Shown in pieces: positions 8,256-17,320 of a stretch of 64,000 nt of DNA. Numbering within the stretch: the first letter of the stretch is position 1; the number at the start of each line of letters is the position of its first letter. The DNA comes from Blastococcus mobilis. Lineage in GTDB: Bacteria > Actinomycetota > Actinomycetes > Mycobacteriales > Geodermatophilaceae. The DNA is taken from the NCBI RefSeq assembly GCF_900188025.1, contig NZ_FZNO01000008.1:62001-126000 (forward strand), given 5' to 3'. A program made the translations under genes and the position numbers. Under the pieces are notes generated by a model. It was not told the origin of the DNA, ran no database searches, and worked only from the letters and a program-made list of their open reading frames with translations.

Positions 8256-10306
8256 CGACCAGCCTGCCCGCCTCCGTGGACCCGACGGCCCTCCAGGAGA
8301 TCCTGGACGGCCGATGGGCGCACGTGCGCCGCGACGCCCGCGAGAACCTCCGCGACCCCGACTTCCTGCCCGTCTACGGCGAGGCGATGCAGGAGGCCCG
8401 CGATCGCGTGACGCGAGCCGCCGCGACGCTGGCCCGGTCAGGACGGGTCGGCTTCGGTTTTCCCAAGGAGTACGGCGGCGAGGACGACGCCGGCGGCTCG
8501 GTCACCTCCGTCGAGATGCTGGCCTTCGTCGACCTCTCGCTGATGGTCAAGGCCGGCGTCCAGTGGGGGCTGTTCGGCGGCGCGCTCCAGCTGCTCGGCA
8601 GCAAGCGCCAGCACGACGCCTACCTGCGCGACGTCATGAGCTTCGACCTGCCCGGCTGCTTCGCCATGACCGAGACCGGGCACGGCTCCGACGTCCAGCA
8701 GCTGCGTACCACCTGCACCTACGACCCCGAGACGCAGTGCTTCGACCTGCACACCCCGCACCAGGCCGCCCGCAAGGACTACATCGGCAACGCGGCCAAG
8801 GACGGCCGGATGGCGGTCGTCTTCGCCCAGCTGATCAGCCGGGGCAAGAACCACGGCGTGCACGCCTGGCTGGTGCCCATCCGTGACGAGAACGGCAACC
8901 CGATGCCGGGGGTGACGATCGGGGACGCCGGCCCGAAGGCCGGCCTCAACGGCGTGGACAACGGCCGGCTGACGTTCGACCACGTCACGGTCCCCCGCGA
9001 CATGCTGCTCGACCGCTACGGGCAGGTCGCCGAGGACGGCACCTACACGTCCACCATCGAGAACGAGACCCGCCGCTTCTTCACCATGCTGGGCACTCTC
9101 GTGCGCGGCCGGGTCAGCGTCGGCGGTTCCGCGTCGTCTGCCACCAAGCTCGCCCTCGACATCGCCGTGCGCTACGGCGACGTCCGCCGTCAGTTCGCCG
9201 CTCCGGGTGAGGAGCGCGAGATCGTCATCAACGACTACCTGGTCCACCAGCGCAAGCTGCTTCCGGCGCTGGCCACCACGTACGCCCTGCACTTCGCGCA
9301 GGAGGAGCTGGTCAGCACGATGCACGACGTGCAGACCGCCGTCCACGTGCACGGCCAGGAGATCGACGAGCACGCCCAGCGCGAGCTGGAGTCCCGCGCC
9401 GCCGGGCTCAAGGTCGCCCAGACCTGGCACGCCACGAGGACCATCCAGCTGTGCCGCGAGGCGTGCGGTGGCGCGGGCTACCTCCAGGAGAACCGGCTGC
9501 CGCACCTCAGGGCCGACACCGACGTCTTCACCACGTTCGAGGGCGACAACACCGTCCTCCTGCAGCTGGTCGCGAAGGGCCTGCTGACCGGCTACCGCGA
9601 CGCCTTCGGCTCGCTCGAGGGCTGGGGCAAGGTCGGCTTCATCGCCGACATGGTCCGCGAGACCGTGCTGGAGCGGACGGCGGCCCGCGCGCTGATCGCC
9701 CGCCTCGTCGATGCCCTGCCCGGCCGGGACGAGGACGACATCCCCATGCTCGAGCGCGGCTGGCAGCTGAAGATGTTCGAGTTCCGCGAGAAGCACGCGC
9801 TCGAGGGCGCCATCCGGCGGCTGCGCAAGAACTCGACGACCGAAGGCATGGCGCCGTTCGACATGTTCAACGACGTCCAGGACCACGTGCTGAAGACGGC
9901 GCAGTCGCACATCGACCGCATCGTGCTCGAGGCGTTCGTCGCCGGCGTCGACCGCACCACCGACCCGGCCGCCAAGCAGCTGCTCGACACCGTCTGCGAC
10001 CTGTACGCACTGTCGACCATCGAGGCCGACAAGGCATGGTTCATGGAGCACGGTCAGCTCACGGCAGCCCGCGCCAAGCTGCTCACGGGCACGGTCAACC
10101 AGCTGATCAAGCAGCTGCGGCCGCACATCATCACGCTGGTCGACGCGTTCGGGATCCCGGCGGAGTGGAAGGCCGCGAGGATCCTCGAGGAGGAGGCCGA
10201 CCGCCAGGAGGCGATGGCCGCGCGCGACGCCGAGCTGAAGGCCGGCGTCGGCGAGGGCACCCCCGAGGGCACCGCCACCGACCTGGAGGTCGCGCCGGCG
10301 CAGTGA
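8252..10306 (+). CDS. fadE5: Acyl-CoA dehydrogenase FadE5-like
   Basis: This 684-residue FAD enzyme should introduce the 2,3-double bond of acyl-CoA. It shows the AMTETGHGSDVQQ flavin/substrate segment near residue 145, a CREACGGAGYLQENRLP stretch, and FEGDN around Glu430, where the catalytic base is expected. The length exceeds the roughly 400 residues of ordinary acyl-CoA dehydrogenases and resembles mycobacterial FadE5 (about 610), with an extra C-terminal region of the acyl-CoA oxidase type. The GTG at 8252 has a strong AAGGAGG 4 bp upstream and overlaps the tetR stop, so the longer upstream frame from 8090 is rejected. Confidence 0.92.
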   Translation: MTTSLPASVDPTALQEILDGRWAHVRRDARENLRDPDFLPVYGEAMQEARDRVTRAAATLARSGRVGFGFPKEYGGEDDAGGSVTSVEMLAFVDLSLMVKAGVQWGLFGGALQLLGSKRQHDAYLRDVMSFDLPGCFAMTETGHGSDVQQLRTTCTYDPETQCFDLHTPHQAARKDYIGNAAKDGRMAVVFAQLISRGKNHGVHAWLVPIRDENGNPMPGVTIGDAGPKAGLNGVDNGRLTFDHVTVPRDMLLDRYGQVAEDGTYTSTIENETRRFFTMLGTLVRGRVSVGGSASSATKLALDIAVRYGDVRRQFAAPGEEREIVINDYLVHQRKLLPALATTYALHFAQEELVSTMHDVQTAVHVHGQEIDEHAQRELESRAAGLKVAQTWHATRTIQLCREACGGAGYLQENRLPHLRADTDVFTTFEGDNTVLLQLVAKGLLTGYRDAFGSLEGWGKVGFIADMVRETVLERTAARALIARLVDALPGRDEDDIPMLERGWQLKMFEFREKHALEGAIRRLRKNSTTEGMAPFDMFNDVQDHVLKTAQSHIDRIVLEAFVAGVDRTTDPAAKQLLDTVCDLYALSTIEADKAWFMEHGQLTAARAKLLTGTVNQLIKQLRPHIITLVDAFGIPAEWKAARILEEEADRQEAMAARDAELKAGVGEGTPEGTATDLEVAPAQ

Positions 10307-10311
10307 TGAGC

Positions 10312-10367
10312 CGATCATCGGCGGGTGGTTGCTGCCGCCGTGGCGGACAGCCACTCGCCGATGATCG
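10312..10367. terminator. 17-bp hairpin between convergent fadE5 and PP2C genes
   Basis: 10312-10328 pairs with 10351-10367 over 17 bp with one G-U pair; an inner CCGCC/GGCGG hairpin occupies the loop (10335-10346). The location between two convergent stop codons suggests a bidirectional terminator. Confidence 0.6.
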
Positions 10368-10391
10368 ACCCGCTGCCGCGGCGGTGAGCGC

Positions 10392-13139
10392 TCAGACGCG
10401 GGGCTGCAGGCGGATGGCGAGAACGGCGACGTCGTCGTGCGCGTCGGGCAGGAACAACCTTTCGAGGACCCGGTCGCAGAGCTCCTCGAGCGGCAGCCCG
10501 CCGATCTCGCGTAGCACGGCCACGAGCTCGTCGGTGCCGGCGTCGATGTCCCGGTCGCGCCGCTCGACCAGTCCGTCCGTGTAGAGGAGGACCGTCGCTC
10601 CGGGGGCCAGCTCGACGACATGGTCCTCGCGGACCGCCTCCGGCGAGACCCCGAGCAGCAGGTCGGCCGGCTTCTCGTCGAGGAGGCTCACCTCCCCGTC
10701 AGCGCCCAGCAGGACCGCCGGCGGGTGACCGGCGTTGGCCCAGCGCAGCTCCGTGCGGCCCGAGTCCCCGCCGTCGGTCTCCAGGCGGGCGACCAGCGCG
10801 GTGGCCATGGTGTCCAGCGCCAGCCCCTCGACGGCGCGGTCCACGCGGCTGAGCACCTCGGCCGGCGTCCCGCCGCTGGAGTAGCTGATGCCGCGGAGCA
10901 GCCCGCGGACCTGTCCCATCGCCGCCGCGGCGCGGGTGTCGTGGCCGACGACGTCGCCGATGGCGAGCACCGGCTGGCCACCGCGGTCGAAGAAGGCGTC
11001 GTACCAGTCACCGCCGATCTCCGCTCCCGCGGCGGCCGGCACGTACCGGACGACGATCTCGCAGCCCTCGATCCGCGGCGGCTCGGTCAGCATGCTGCGC
11101 TGCAGTGCGTCGGCCAGCGCCCGCTGCTGGCCGTACAGGCGGGCGTGATGCAGCGCCAGGCCGGCCCGGCGGCCGATCTCCATGGCGGTGTCCACCTGCG
11201 CCTGGCTCAGCGACCCCCGCTCCTCGCCGCTGAACAGGCCCAGGGCGCCCATGATCTGTCCCCGCGCCACCAGGGGGACGACGGTGCCGGAAGCGGCGCC
11301 CAGCTGGGCCAGGGCCGCACGGACACCCGGGTCCGGGAGCGCCCGCTCGACGTGCTCCCAGTCGATGACGGGCATGACCAGCGGACGACCCGTGGCGGTC
11401 ACCACCCGCGCGCCGGACTGGTCGGTCATCACCGCGACCATCGAGCGGACGTAGGTCTCCAGCTCGGCCCGCCGCGAGGGGTCCCGGTGGGCGCAGGCCA
11501 GCTCGTGCAGGCGGCCCTGCTCGTCGGTGACCACCAGCCAGCACCAGTCGCCGAGCTCGGGGACGACGAGCTCGGCCAGCTGCTCCACCTGCTGGTCGAT
11601 CTCCAGCGTCCCGGACAGCACGCGGCCGGCTTCGGCCAGCAGCTGCAGCCGCTGGTTGGCCGCCGCCATCGCGGCGACCGCGTGCGCTCGCTCGGCGTCG
11701 GCCTGCAGCCGGGAGACGCTCAGCGCGATCTGAGCGGCGAGCGCCTCCAGGACCTCTACGTCGTCGGCGGCGAAGGCATGCTCGGTCTGCCAGAGCGGGA
11801 CGAACGCCCCGAGCACGCGCCCCTCGATCCGCAGCGGCAGTGCCGCCACGGCCTGGACCCCGAGGACCTCGATGCCCTCGCGCGTGGCCGGGAACCGGTC
11901 GAGCATCTCCTCGGCCGAGGCGAGCAGCACCCGACGACCGTGCATCGCGGCGTACTGGGTGGGCTGCTTGTCGTCGAGCTCCATCTCGATGCCCTTGACG
12001 GGGTAGTCCACGTGCTCCTGCACCTCGTCGGCCAGCTGCCGCGTCATGTGCAGCCGCAACGGCCCGCCGGCGGCATCGAAGATGGCGAGCGCGCTGGACT
12101 GCGCGCCGAGCACCTGCGCGCCGCGCTGCACGATCTCCGGGAGGTCCTCCATGCGGGTGGCGTTGGCCAGTTCGACCGCGACCTCGGCGATCGCCGTGGC
12201 GCGATGGAACGCCGCGAGCCGCTGCTCGGCCTGGTGGCGGGCCTCGGTGACGTCGATGACGGTGCCGAGGACACGGACCGGTTCGCCGCGCGAGTTCCCC
12301 AGCACCCGGCCGCGGGAGACGATCCACCGCACGCCGCCGTCGTTCCGGACGATCCGCGTCTCGGTCGTGAACTGGCCGTGTTCCTCGATGGCGGTCCGCA
12401 TGGCTTCGGCGAGGGCGGCCTGGTCCTCGGGATGCATGCGCTCCCGCAGCATCCGGTCGAACGACTCGACCTTCGTGGCGTCGTCCAGCCCGAACAGCTG
12501 AGCGCACCGCGTGTCCCAGAACCCGGTGTCGGTCCGCAGGTCCAGCTCCCAGATCCCGATCGAGCTGGCCTCGAGGGCGATCTCCAGCCTGACCCGGGAG
12601 GTGCCGACCGCTGACTGCGCGGCAGACAGCTCGAGCTCGGCGACCACGGACGCAGCGAGCTGCAGCAGCAGTTCACCGGCGTCGGGGGACCACTTCCGGG
12701 GCACCGGGTCGTAGACAGCGAGGGCACCCACGACGTGCCCGGAGGCGGCGATGAGCGGAGCGCCGAGGTACGCCCTCACCTGACCCGACGTGACGGCGGG
12801 GAGGTCGACGACCCGAGGGTCGGCTTCGGCCTCGGGGATGTCGAGCGGGGCCCCCGAAGCGACGACGATGGCCGACAGCGCTCCCGTGAGCAGGGCCGGC
12901 CCGCCGATCACACCCTCCGGTAGCCCGTGCCCGCCGACGACGACGTCGTGGTCGGTGAACAACGTGACCTTCGCGTGGTCGACGCCGAGCAGCCGCGACG
13001 CGAGGCCGGAGAGCCGGTCGAAGGCGGCCGGTCCCGGAACCTCGAGCAGCAGCCGGCGGGCGACGGCGATCCGTTCGGGGTCGTGCAGGGGATCAGGCCC
13101 GGAGGAACTCTGCGCGGACACCTGCACCCCCCTCCGCAC
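10392..13139 (-). CDS. GAF/PAS sensor with SpoIIE-type PP2C phosphatase
   Basis: This 915-residue soluble signalling protein would dephosphorylate a serine/threonine phosphoprotein, typically an anti-anti-sigma factor, in response to sensory input. Domains in order are GAF (about 20-175), PAS with PAC (about 183-305), two further GAF domains (about 310-470 and 490-660), and a PP2C/SpoIIE domain (about 685-910). The catalytic motifs are GGDWYDAF, IGDVVGHD and YTDGLVERR with metal-binding Asp residues. No transmembrane segment is seen, so it senses cytoplasmic signals. No anti-sigma or STAS gene lies beside it. The start may be the GTG a few codons in (VQVSAQSS). Confidence 0.9.
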   Translation of the reverse strand: MRRGVQVSAQSSSGPDPLHDPERIAVARRLLLEVPGPAAFDRLSGLASRLLGVDHAKVTLFTDHDVVVGGHGLPEGVIGGPALLTGALSAIVVASGAPLDIPEAEADPRVVDLPAVTSGQVRAYLGAPLIAASGHVVGALAVYDPVPRKWSPDAGELLLQLAASVVAELELSAAQSAVGTSRVRLEIALEASSIGIWELDLRTDTGFWDTRCAQLFGLDDATKVESFDRMLRERMHPEDQAALAEAMRTAIEEHGQFTTETRIVRNDGGVRWIVSRGRVLGNSRGEPVRVLGTVIDVTEARHQAEQRLAAFHRATAIAEVAVELANATRMEDLPEIVQRGAQVLGAQSSALAIFDAAGGPLRLHMTRQLADEVQEHVDYPVKGIEMELDDKQPTQYAAMHGRRVLLASAEEMLDRFPATREGIEVLGVQAVAALPLRIEGRVLGAFVPLWQTEHAFAADDVEVLEALAAQIALSVSRLQADAERAHAVAAMAAANQRLQLLAEAGRVLSGTLEIDQQVEQLAELVVPELGDWCWLVVTDEQGRLHELACAHRDPSRRAELETYVRSMVAVMTDQSGARVVTATGRPLVMPVIDWEHVERALPDPGVRAALAQLGAASGTVVPLVARGQIMGALGLFSGEERGSLSQAQVDTAMEIGRRAGLALHHARLYGQQRALADALQRSMLTEPPRIEGCEIVVRYVPAAAGAEIGGDWYDAFFDRGGQPVLAIGDVVGHDTRAAAAMGQVRGLLRGISYSSGGTPAEVLSRVDRAVEGLALDTMATALVARLETDGGDSGRTELRWANAGHPPAVLLGADGEVSLLDEKPADLLLGVSPEAVREDHVVELAPGATVLLYTDGLVERRDRDIDAGTDELVAVLREIGGLPLEELCDRVLERLFLPDAHDDVAVLAIRLQPRV

Positions 13140-13206
13140 CCCCTGCGAGCGCGACCGGCCGGGCGCTCATCGAGGCTAATGCTGACACGGCGGCCCGCTG
13201 ATCCCC

Positions 13207-13575
13207 GTGATGCCGCCGAGCGGAACCGCCGGCGGCCTCCCCCAGTGGGGTGACAGCGTGGCCGCCCTCGTGCGCCCCGTGCGTCAGTGCACTCTCGGCG
13301 AGGAGACCCCCGGGGTCCCGCCCGTCGTGCTGGTCGGGTCGCACGGCGAACCCACGGCGCTGCTGCTGAGCGATCCGCGGACGGCGGAGGTCTGCACCGC
13401 CCCGGTGTCCCTGCGCGTCCACCCGACGACCGACGTCACCGAGGCGCTGGAGCGGGCACTCACCCGCACTGCCGTCCTCCGCTTCGATCCCGTCGTGTGC
13501 ACCGACCGGACCGGTCACGTGCTGGGGCTGCTGCGGATCGAGGACCTCGCGTCCGCCGCCCGGAAGAGCCGCTGA
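13207..13575 (+). CDS. Small CBS-like domain protein
   Basis: This 122-residue protein shows a CBS-like pattern: VVLVGSHGEPTALLL, then VSLRVHPTTDVTEALERAL, then a second strand pair ending GHVLGLLRIEDL. CBS domains bind adenosine nucleotides; whether this one does is unknown. Possible starts are the GTG at 13207, the ATG at 13210, or the GTG at 13258. It is divergent from the PP2C sensor gene and precedes the DUF1059 gene by 55 bp. I cannot assign a function. Confidence 0.6.
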   Translation: MMPPSGTAGGLPQWGDSVAALVRPVRQCTLGEETPGVPPVVLVGSHGEPTALLLSDPRTAEVCTAPVSLRVHPTTDVTEALERALTRTAVLRFDPVVCTDRTGHVLGLLRIEDLASAARKSR

Positions 13576-13630
13576 CCGACCCCACACCCCGGCCGGACGT
13601 ACGACCGCTCACCAGACGAGGAGTCCCCCC

Positions 13631-13804
13631 ATGAAGACCTTCGCCTGCGGAGACGTCATCCCCGGCTGCGGCGCCCGCTTCTCGGCCGCCGACGAGGACG
13701 GCATCTTCAGCCAGGCCGCCGCCCGCGCGGCCGCCGAGCACGGCGTCACCGACATCACCCCGGAGCTGATCCAGTCCGTCCGGAACCACATCGTCTCGGC
13801 CTGA
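13631..13804 (+). CDS. DUF1059 family small protein
   Basis: This 57-residue protein starts MKTFACGDVIPGCGARF and ends with an ITPELIQSVRNHI helix. The early Cys pair (CGDVIPGC) and the following acidic ADEDGI segment match the DUF1059 family of short actinobacterial and archaeal proteins. The Cys residues could bind a metal, which is inference. It is preceded by a run of C and no strong Shine-Dalgarno. Coding is supported by the family match and clean stop; function is unknown. Confidence 0.8.
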   Translation: MKTFACGDVIPGCGARFSAADEDGIFSQAAARAAAEHGVTDITPELIQSVRNHIVSA

Positions 13805-14068
13805 CGGGGCGCGCCGACCCCGCCGCCGACGTTCCCGCAGGTGGTACGGGTGGGGTGCACGAGTCGTTCGCAGGCCTTCCAGGGACCCCTGGCTGGCGAG
13901 ACCCCCGGGCGACATGGCACGGTGCCCGGGGTCCGGCCTCTATCAAGGCCGGATGTGCCCGAGCCGTCCGCGCCCCGTGCGCGGATACCGGGAGGCCCCC
14001 CATCGGGGGACGGAGCCGGCCGCGTGCCGAGCCCTGGCACCTGCCACCGCACACACGAGAGGAACCTC
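13805..14068. other. Intergenic region upstream of the HU gene
   Basis: These 264 bp hold no convincing gene. A hairpin TCCGGCCT/AGGCCGGA lies at 13932-13953 with a 6-nt loop, and a short CCCCC-ATC-GGGGG hairpin lies nearer the HU start. AGAGGA at 14058-14063 is the likely HU ribosome-binding site. Confidence 0.6.
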
Positions 14069-14353
14069 ATGAACAAGGCCGAACTGGTCTCCGCCATCGC
14101 CAAGCGCGCCGATGTCCCGGCCTCCACCGTGGACTCGGTCCTCGCCGGGCTGCAGGACGAGCTCGTCGACGCGATCACCCGCGGCGAGAAGGTCGCCGTC
14201 TCGGGCCTGCTGACCGTCGAGCGCACGCAGCGCTCGGCGCGCACCGGCCGCAACCCGCAGACCGGTGAGTCGATCGACATCCCGGCCGCCAACACCGTCA
14301 AGGTGACCGCCGGGTCGAACCTGAAGAAGGCCGCGAGCAACGTCCCGGTCTGA
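14069..14353 (+). CDS. HU-family nucleoid DNA-binding protein
   Basis: This 94-residue protein bends and compacts DNA as a dimer. It has the HU fold from MNKAELVSAIAKRADVP, a helical dimerisation part, and the arm motif RTGRNPQTGESIDIPA, where the conserved Arg-Asn-Pro tip intercalates in the minor groove. Its length is typical of the short HU form; it lacks the Lys/Ala-rich tail of mycobacterial HupB. The ATG at 14069 has AGAGGA upstream. Two strong hairpins follow the stop, so it is probably monocistronic. Confidence 0.95.
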   Translation: MNKAELVSAIAKRADVPASTVDSVLAGLQDELVDAITRGEKVAVSGLLTVERTQRSARTGRNPQTGESIDIPAANTVKVTAGSNLKKAASNVPV

Positions 14354-14362
14354 TCCGGCCTC

Positions 14363-14434
14363 CGGGGCGAGATCGCGTGATCTCGCCCCGATCGGCGGCC
14401 CGGTGCGGCGAGATCGCGTGATCTCGCCGCACCG
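14363..14434. terminator. Tandem palindromic hairpins after HU
   Basis: Two hairpins share the identical core GCGAGATC-GCGT-GATCTCGC: 14363-14390 (12-bp stem) and 14401-14434 (15-bp stem), both with a GCGT loop. They are 10 bp apart. Different flanks (CGGGG and CGGTGCG) extend each stem with compensating bases, so structure rather than sequence appears conserved. They probably terminate HU transcription, but neither has a T-tract. Confidence 0.7.
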
Positions 14435-14556
14435 GCGCCACCTCCGCCGTCGGGCGGCCAACTGACCCGTGTGGTCCGGCTCACAGCACCGTGGGCCAGG
14501 ATGCCGGTGCAGGCGCCGCCCGACGGCGGACGGCGTTCCGGGTACCGGAGGTTCAT

Positions 14557-15813
14557 GTGCGCAGTGATCTGACCGTCAGCACCGATCCCGCCGAGGTCGG
14601 TCTCGACCCCTCCCGGCTGGGCCGGGTCGACCGGCGGCTCGCCCGCTGGGTGGATGACGGGCAGCTGCCCGGCTTCCTCGTCACCGTCGCCCGGCACGGC
14701 AAGCTCGTGCACGTCGGCCGCCAGGGATTCCGGGACGTCGAGAACGGCCTGCCGGTCGAGGACGACACCCGCTGGCGGATCTTCTCGATGACCAAGCCGG
14801 TCACCTCGGTCGCGGCCATGATGCTGTACGAGGAGGGCGCCTTCGAGCTGAACGACCCGATCTCGAAGTGGCTGCCCGAGTTCGCCGAGACCCGCGTCTA
14901 CGTCGCGGGTTCCGCACAGAAGCCGGTCACGGCCCCCCAGATGGAGCCCATCCGGGTACGGCACCTGCTCACCCACACCTCGGGCCTGACCTACGGCTTC
15001 CACCACGCCCACCCGGTCGACGCGATGTACCGGGCGATGGGCCACGAGTGGGGCACCCCGCCCGGCGCGGACTCCGCCGAGGTCTGCCGCCAGTGGGCTT
15101 CGGTCCCGCTGGCCTTCCAACCGGGCACCGAGTGGAACTACGGCGTCTCCACCGACGTCCTCGGTCGGCTGGTCGAGGTGCTCTCCGGACAGCCGCTCGA
15201 CGAGTTCTTCGAGCAGCGGATCTTCGCTCCCCTGGGCATGCACGACACGTCGTTCGGCCTGCGCCCCGAGGACGACGCCGACTCGCTGGCCCGGCTGTAC
15301 GGCGCCCTCCCCGGACAGCCCGGCGGCGCGCCGACCGGATACGCGTTCCTCGAGGCGTTCGACGCCGCGGCGCACACCAAGCCCGCCTTCCTGGCCGGTG
15401 GCGGCGGACTGGTCTCGACCGCCGGCGACTACCTGCGGTTCGTCGAGCTGCTCCGCCGGGGCGGCTCCTACGACGGCGGGCGCCTGCTCGGCTCGCGGAC
15501 GATCGCCCACATGGTGCGCAATCACCTCCCCGGGAACCAGGACCTGGAGACCTTCGGCCGGCCGCTGTTCGCCGAGACCCCCCTGCGTGGGGTGGGCTTC
15601 GGGCTGGGCTTCTCGATGGTCATCGACCCGGTCCGCTACGGCAGCGTCGCCAGCCTGGGCGACTACAGCTGGGGCGGCGCGGCGTCGACGGCGTTCTACG
15701 TCGACCCGGTCGAGGACCTCACCGTGACCTTCTACACCCAGCTGCTGCCCTCGAGCACGCTGCCGATCCGCAGCTACCTGCGCGGTCTGGTCAACCAGGC
15801 CCTCGTCGACTAG
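14557..15813 (+). CDS. Serine hydrolase of the beta-lactamase/DD-peptidase (class C-like) family
   Basis: This 418-residue cytoplasmic-looking protein has the S-x-x-K nucleophile motif at Ser77-Lys80 (SMTK), the Tyr motif at Tyr195 (YGVS) and the LLTHTSGL segment typical of penicillin-binding-protein-like esterases (EstB-type, PF00144). No signal peptide is seen. The GTG at 14557 is chosen because GGAGG lies about 6 bp upstream at 14547-14551; earlier in-frame codons are low complexity. Substrates may be short-chain esters or amides; resistance to beta-lactams cannot be claimed. A family B repeat follows the stop immediately. Confidence 0.88.
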   Translation: MRSDLTVSTDPAEVGLDPSRLGRVDRRLARWVDDGQLPGFLVTVARHGKLVHVGRQGFRDVENGLPVEDDTRWRIFSMTKPVTSVAAMMLYEEGAFELNDPISKWLPEFAETRVYVAGSAQKPVTAPQMEPIRVRHLLTHTSGLTYGFHHAHPVDAMYRAMGHEWGTPPGADSAEVCRQWASVPLAFQPGTEWNYGVSTDVLGRLVEVLSGQPLDEFFEQRIFAPLGMHDTSFGLRPEDDADSLARLYGALPGQPGGAPTGYAFLEAFDAAAHTKPAFLAGGGGLVSTAGDYLRFVELLRRGGSYDGGRLLGSRTIAHMVRNHLPGNQDLETFGRPLFAETPLRGVGFGLGFSMVIDPVRYGSVASLGDYSWGGAASTAFYVDPVEDLTVTFYTQLLPSSTLPIRSYLRGLVNQALVD

Positions 15814-15869
15814 GCCCCGTCCAGGGGCCCGCCCTGAGCTTGCGAAGGGTGGGGAGGACGGGGTCCTTT
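15813..15869 (-). repeat. Family B intergenic repeat, copy 1
   Basis: Read on the minus strand it begins AAGGACCCCGTCC and ends GGACGGGGCC, with the family core CTTCGCAAGCTCAGGGCGGG between. The ends pair into a stem of about 10 bp. It fills the gap between the convergent serine hydrolase and MaoC genes. Confidence 0.85.
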
Positions 15870-15870
15870 C

Positions 15871-16332
15871 TCAGAGGTAGCGGCGGTAGACGACGGTGGC
15901 GGCCATCGCCGGCTTGGTGCCGCCCTCGACCTCCATCGTGACGCCGAGGTTCATCGTGATCCCGCCCTCGAACGGGGTGGCCGCCTCGAGGGTCGCCCCG
16001 GCCCGGACACGAGCGCCCACGGGCACCGGCGAGGGGAAGCGCACCTTCTCGGTGCCGTAGTTGACGCCCATCCGGAAGCCGGTGATCTCGACGATCTGCG
16101 GCATCAGCGACGGGATCAGCGACAGCGTCAGGTAGCCGTGCGCGATGGGGCCGCCGAACGGGCTCTCCTTCTTCGCGCGCTCCGGGTCGACGTGGATCCA
16201 CTGGTGGTCACCGGTCGCCTCGGCGAACTGGTTCACCTGTTCCTGGGTGATCGTCACCCAGTCGCTGTAGCCGAGGTGCTGCCCGACCAGGCCCTGCACG
16301 CCCTCGATGCCCTCGACCGTCGTCTGCGCCAT
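15871..16332 (-). CDS. MaoC-type (R)-specific enoyl-CoA hydratase
   Basis: This 153-residue single-hotdog protein should hydrate 2-enoyl-CoA to (R)-3-hydroxyacyl-CoA. The hydratase signature is complete: FAEATGDHQWIHVDPERA with the catalytic Asp and His, then PFGGPIAHGYLTLS. The length matches the dimeric PhaJ/MaoC type (about 150). The ATG at 16332 follows GGGAGGGG, so the longer upstream start at 16374 is not needed. It is divergent from folP2 by 68 bp. Confidence 0.9.
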   Translation of the reverse strand: MAQTTVEGIEGVQGLVGQHLGYSDWVTITQEQVNQFAEATGDHQWIHVDPERAKKESPFGGPIAHGYLTLSLIPSLMPQIVEITGFRMGVNYGTEKVRFPSPVPVGARVRAGATLEAATPFEGGITMNLGVTMEVEGGTKPAMAATVVYRRYL

Positions 16333-16400
16333 GGAAGTCCCCTCCCGTTCGATCTGGTTGGCTGACTCCACCACACGGCGGAGGACGACGGGGAGAACGG

Positions 16401-17261
16401 GTGCTGCGGCTGGGCGGACTGGACGTGCCGGACGGCCGGCTCGTCGTGATGGCGATCGTCAACCGCACACCCGACTCCTTCTACGACCGCGGCGCCACCT
16501 ACGAGCTGGCCGCGGCGGTCGACCGGGTGGACCGGGTGGTCGCCGAGGGCGCGGACATGGTCGACGTCGGCGGCGTGAAGGCCGCGCCGGGCGACGATGT
16601 CGACGCCGCGGAGGAGATCCGCCGGACGGTCGACCTGGTCGCCGCGATCCGGGCCGCGCACCCCACGCTGCCGATCTCGATCGACACCTGGCGGGCGGAG
16701 GTCGCTCGCGAGGCCCTGGCCGCCGGAGCGGACGTCGTCAACGACGCCTGGGGCGGCGTGGACCCGGAGCTGGCCGGGGTGGCCGCCGAGGCCGGTGCCG
16801 GGATCGTCTGCACGCACGCCGGCGGGCTCCCGCCACGGACCCGCCCGCACCGGGTTGCCTACGACGACGTCGTCGCCGACATCGTCGCCCGGACGACGGC
16901 GCTCGCGTCGGCGGCCGTCGCGGCGGGTGTGGACCGCGAGCGGGTGCTCGTCGACCCCGGGCACGACTTCGGGAAGAACACCCGGCACTCGCTGGAGGCC
17001 ACCCGGCGCCTGGACGAGCTGGTCGCCACCGGCTGGCCGGTGCTCGTCGCGCTGTCCAACAAGGACTTCGTCGGCGAGACCCTCGACGTCCCGCTGGAGG
17101 AACGGCTCACGGGGACCCTGGCCGCGACCGCCGTCAGCGCCTGGCTCGGAGCGCGCGTCTTCCGAGCCCACGACGTCGCCGCCACCCGGCAGACGCTGGA
17201 CATGGTGGCCTCGATCCGCGGTGACCGTCCCCCCGCCCGCACCGTCCGCGGCCTCGCCTGA
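16401..17261 (+). CDS. folP2: Dihydropteroate synthase-like protein FolP2
   Basis: This 286-residue TIM-barrel protein belongs to the pterin-binding family. It reads NRTPDSFYDRG where true DHPS enzymes have NxTPDSFSDGG, and it has VNDAWGGVDPE, DPGHDFGKN and LVALSNKDFVGETL. These are features of the actinobacterial FolP2 branch (Rv1207 type), not FolP1. FolP2 homologues have been reported not to supply folate-pathway DHPS activity, so the substrate is uncertain. It starts at GTG 16401 and is not in a folate gene cluster here. A family B repeat follows the stop. Confidence 0.87.
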   Translation: MLRLGGLDVPDGRLVVMAIVNRTPDSFYDRGATYELAAAVDRVDRVVAEGADMVDVGGVKAAPGDDVDAAEEIRRTVDLVAAIRAAHPTLPISIDTWRAEVAREALAAGADVVNDAWGGVDPELAGVAAEAGAGIVCTHAGGLPPRTRPHRVAYDDVVADIVARTTALASAAVAAGVDRERVLVDPGHDFGKNTRHSLEATRRLDELVATGWPVLVALSNKDFVGETLDVPLEERLTGTLAATAVSAWLGARVFRAHDVAATRQTLDMVASIRGDRPPARTVRGLA

Positions 17262-17262
17262 G

Positions 17263-17320
17263 CAAGGCCCCCTCTGCCCCCACGCCCCGCAGGCTCGGCG
17301 CGGGTCCCTGCACCGGGGCC
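17263..17320 (+). repeat. Family B intergenic repeat, copy 2
   Basis: It begins CAAGGCCCCCTCTGCCCCC and ends TGCACCGGGGCC with the family core (CGCAGGCTCGGCGCGGG). A second, partial unit (GTCCTCCCCACGCCTCGCACGCTCGCAG) continues at 17321-17348. It lies 2 bp after the folP2 stop. Confidence 0.8.

Noticed and set aside
8438-10621. Long minus-strand open frame (727 codons) opposite fadE5
   Set aside because: It is antisense to a clear acyl-CoA dehydrogenase, has low-complexity composition and no family motif; it is a shadow of GC-rich codons.
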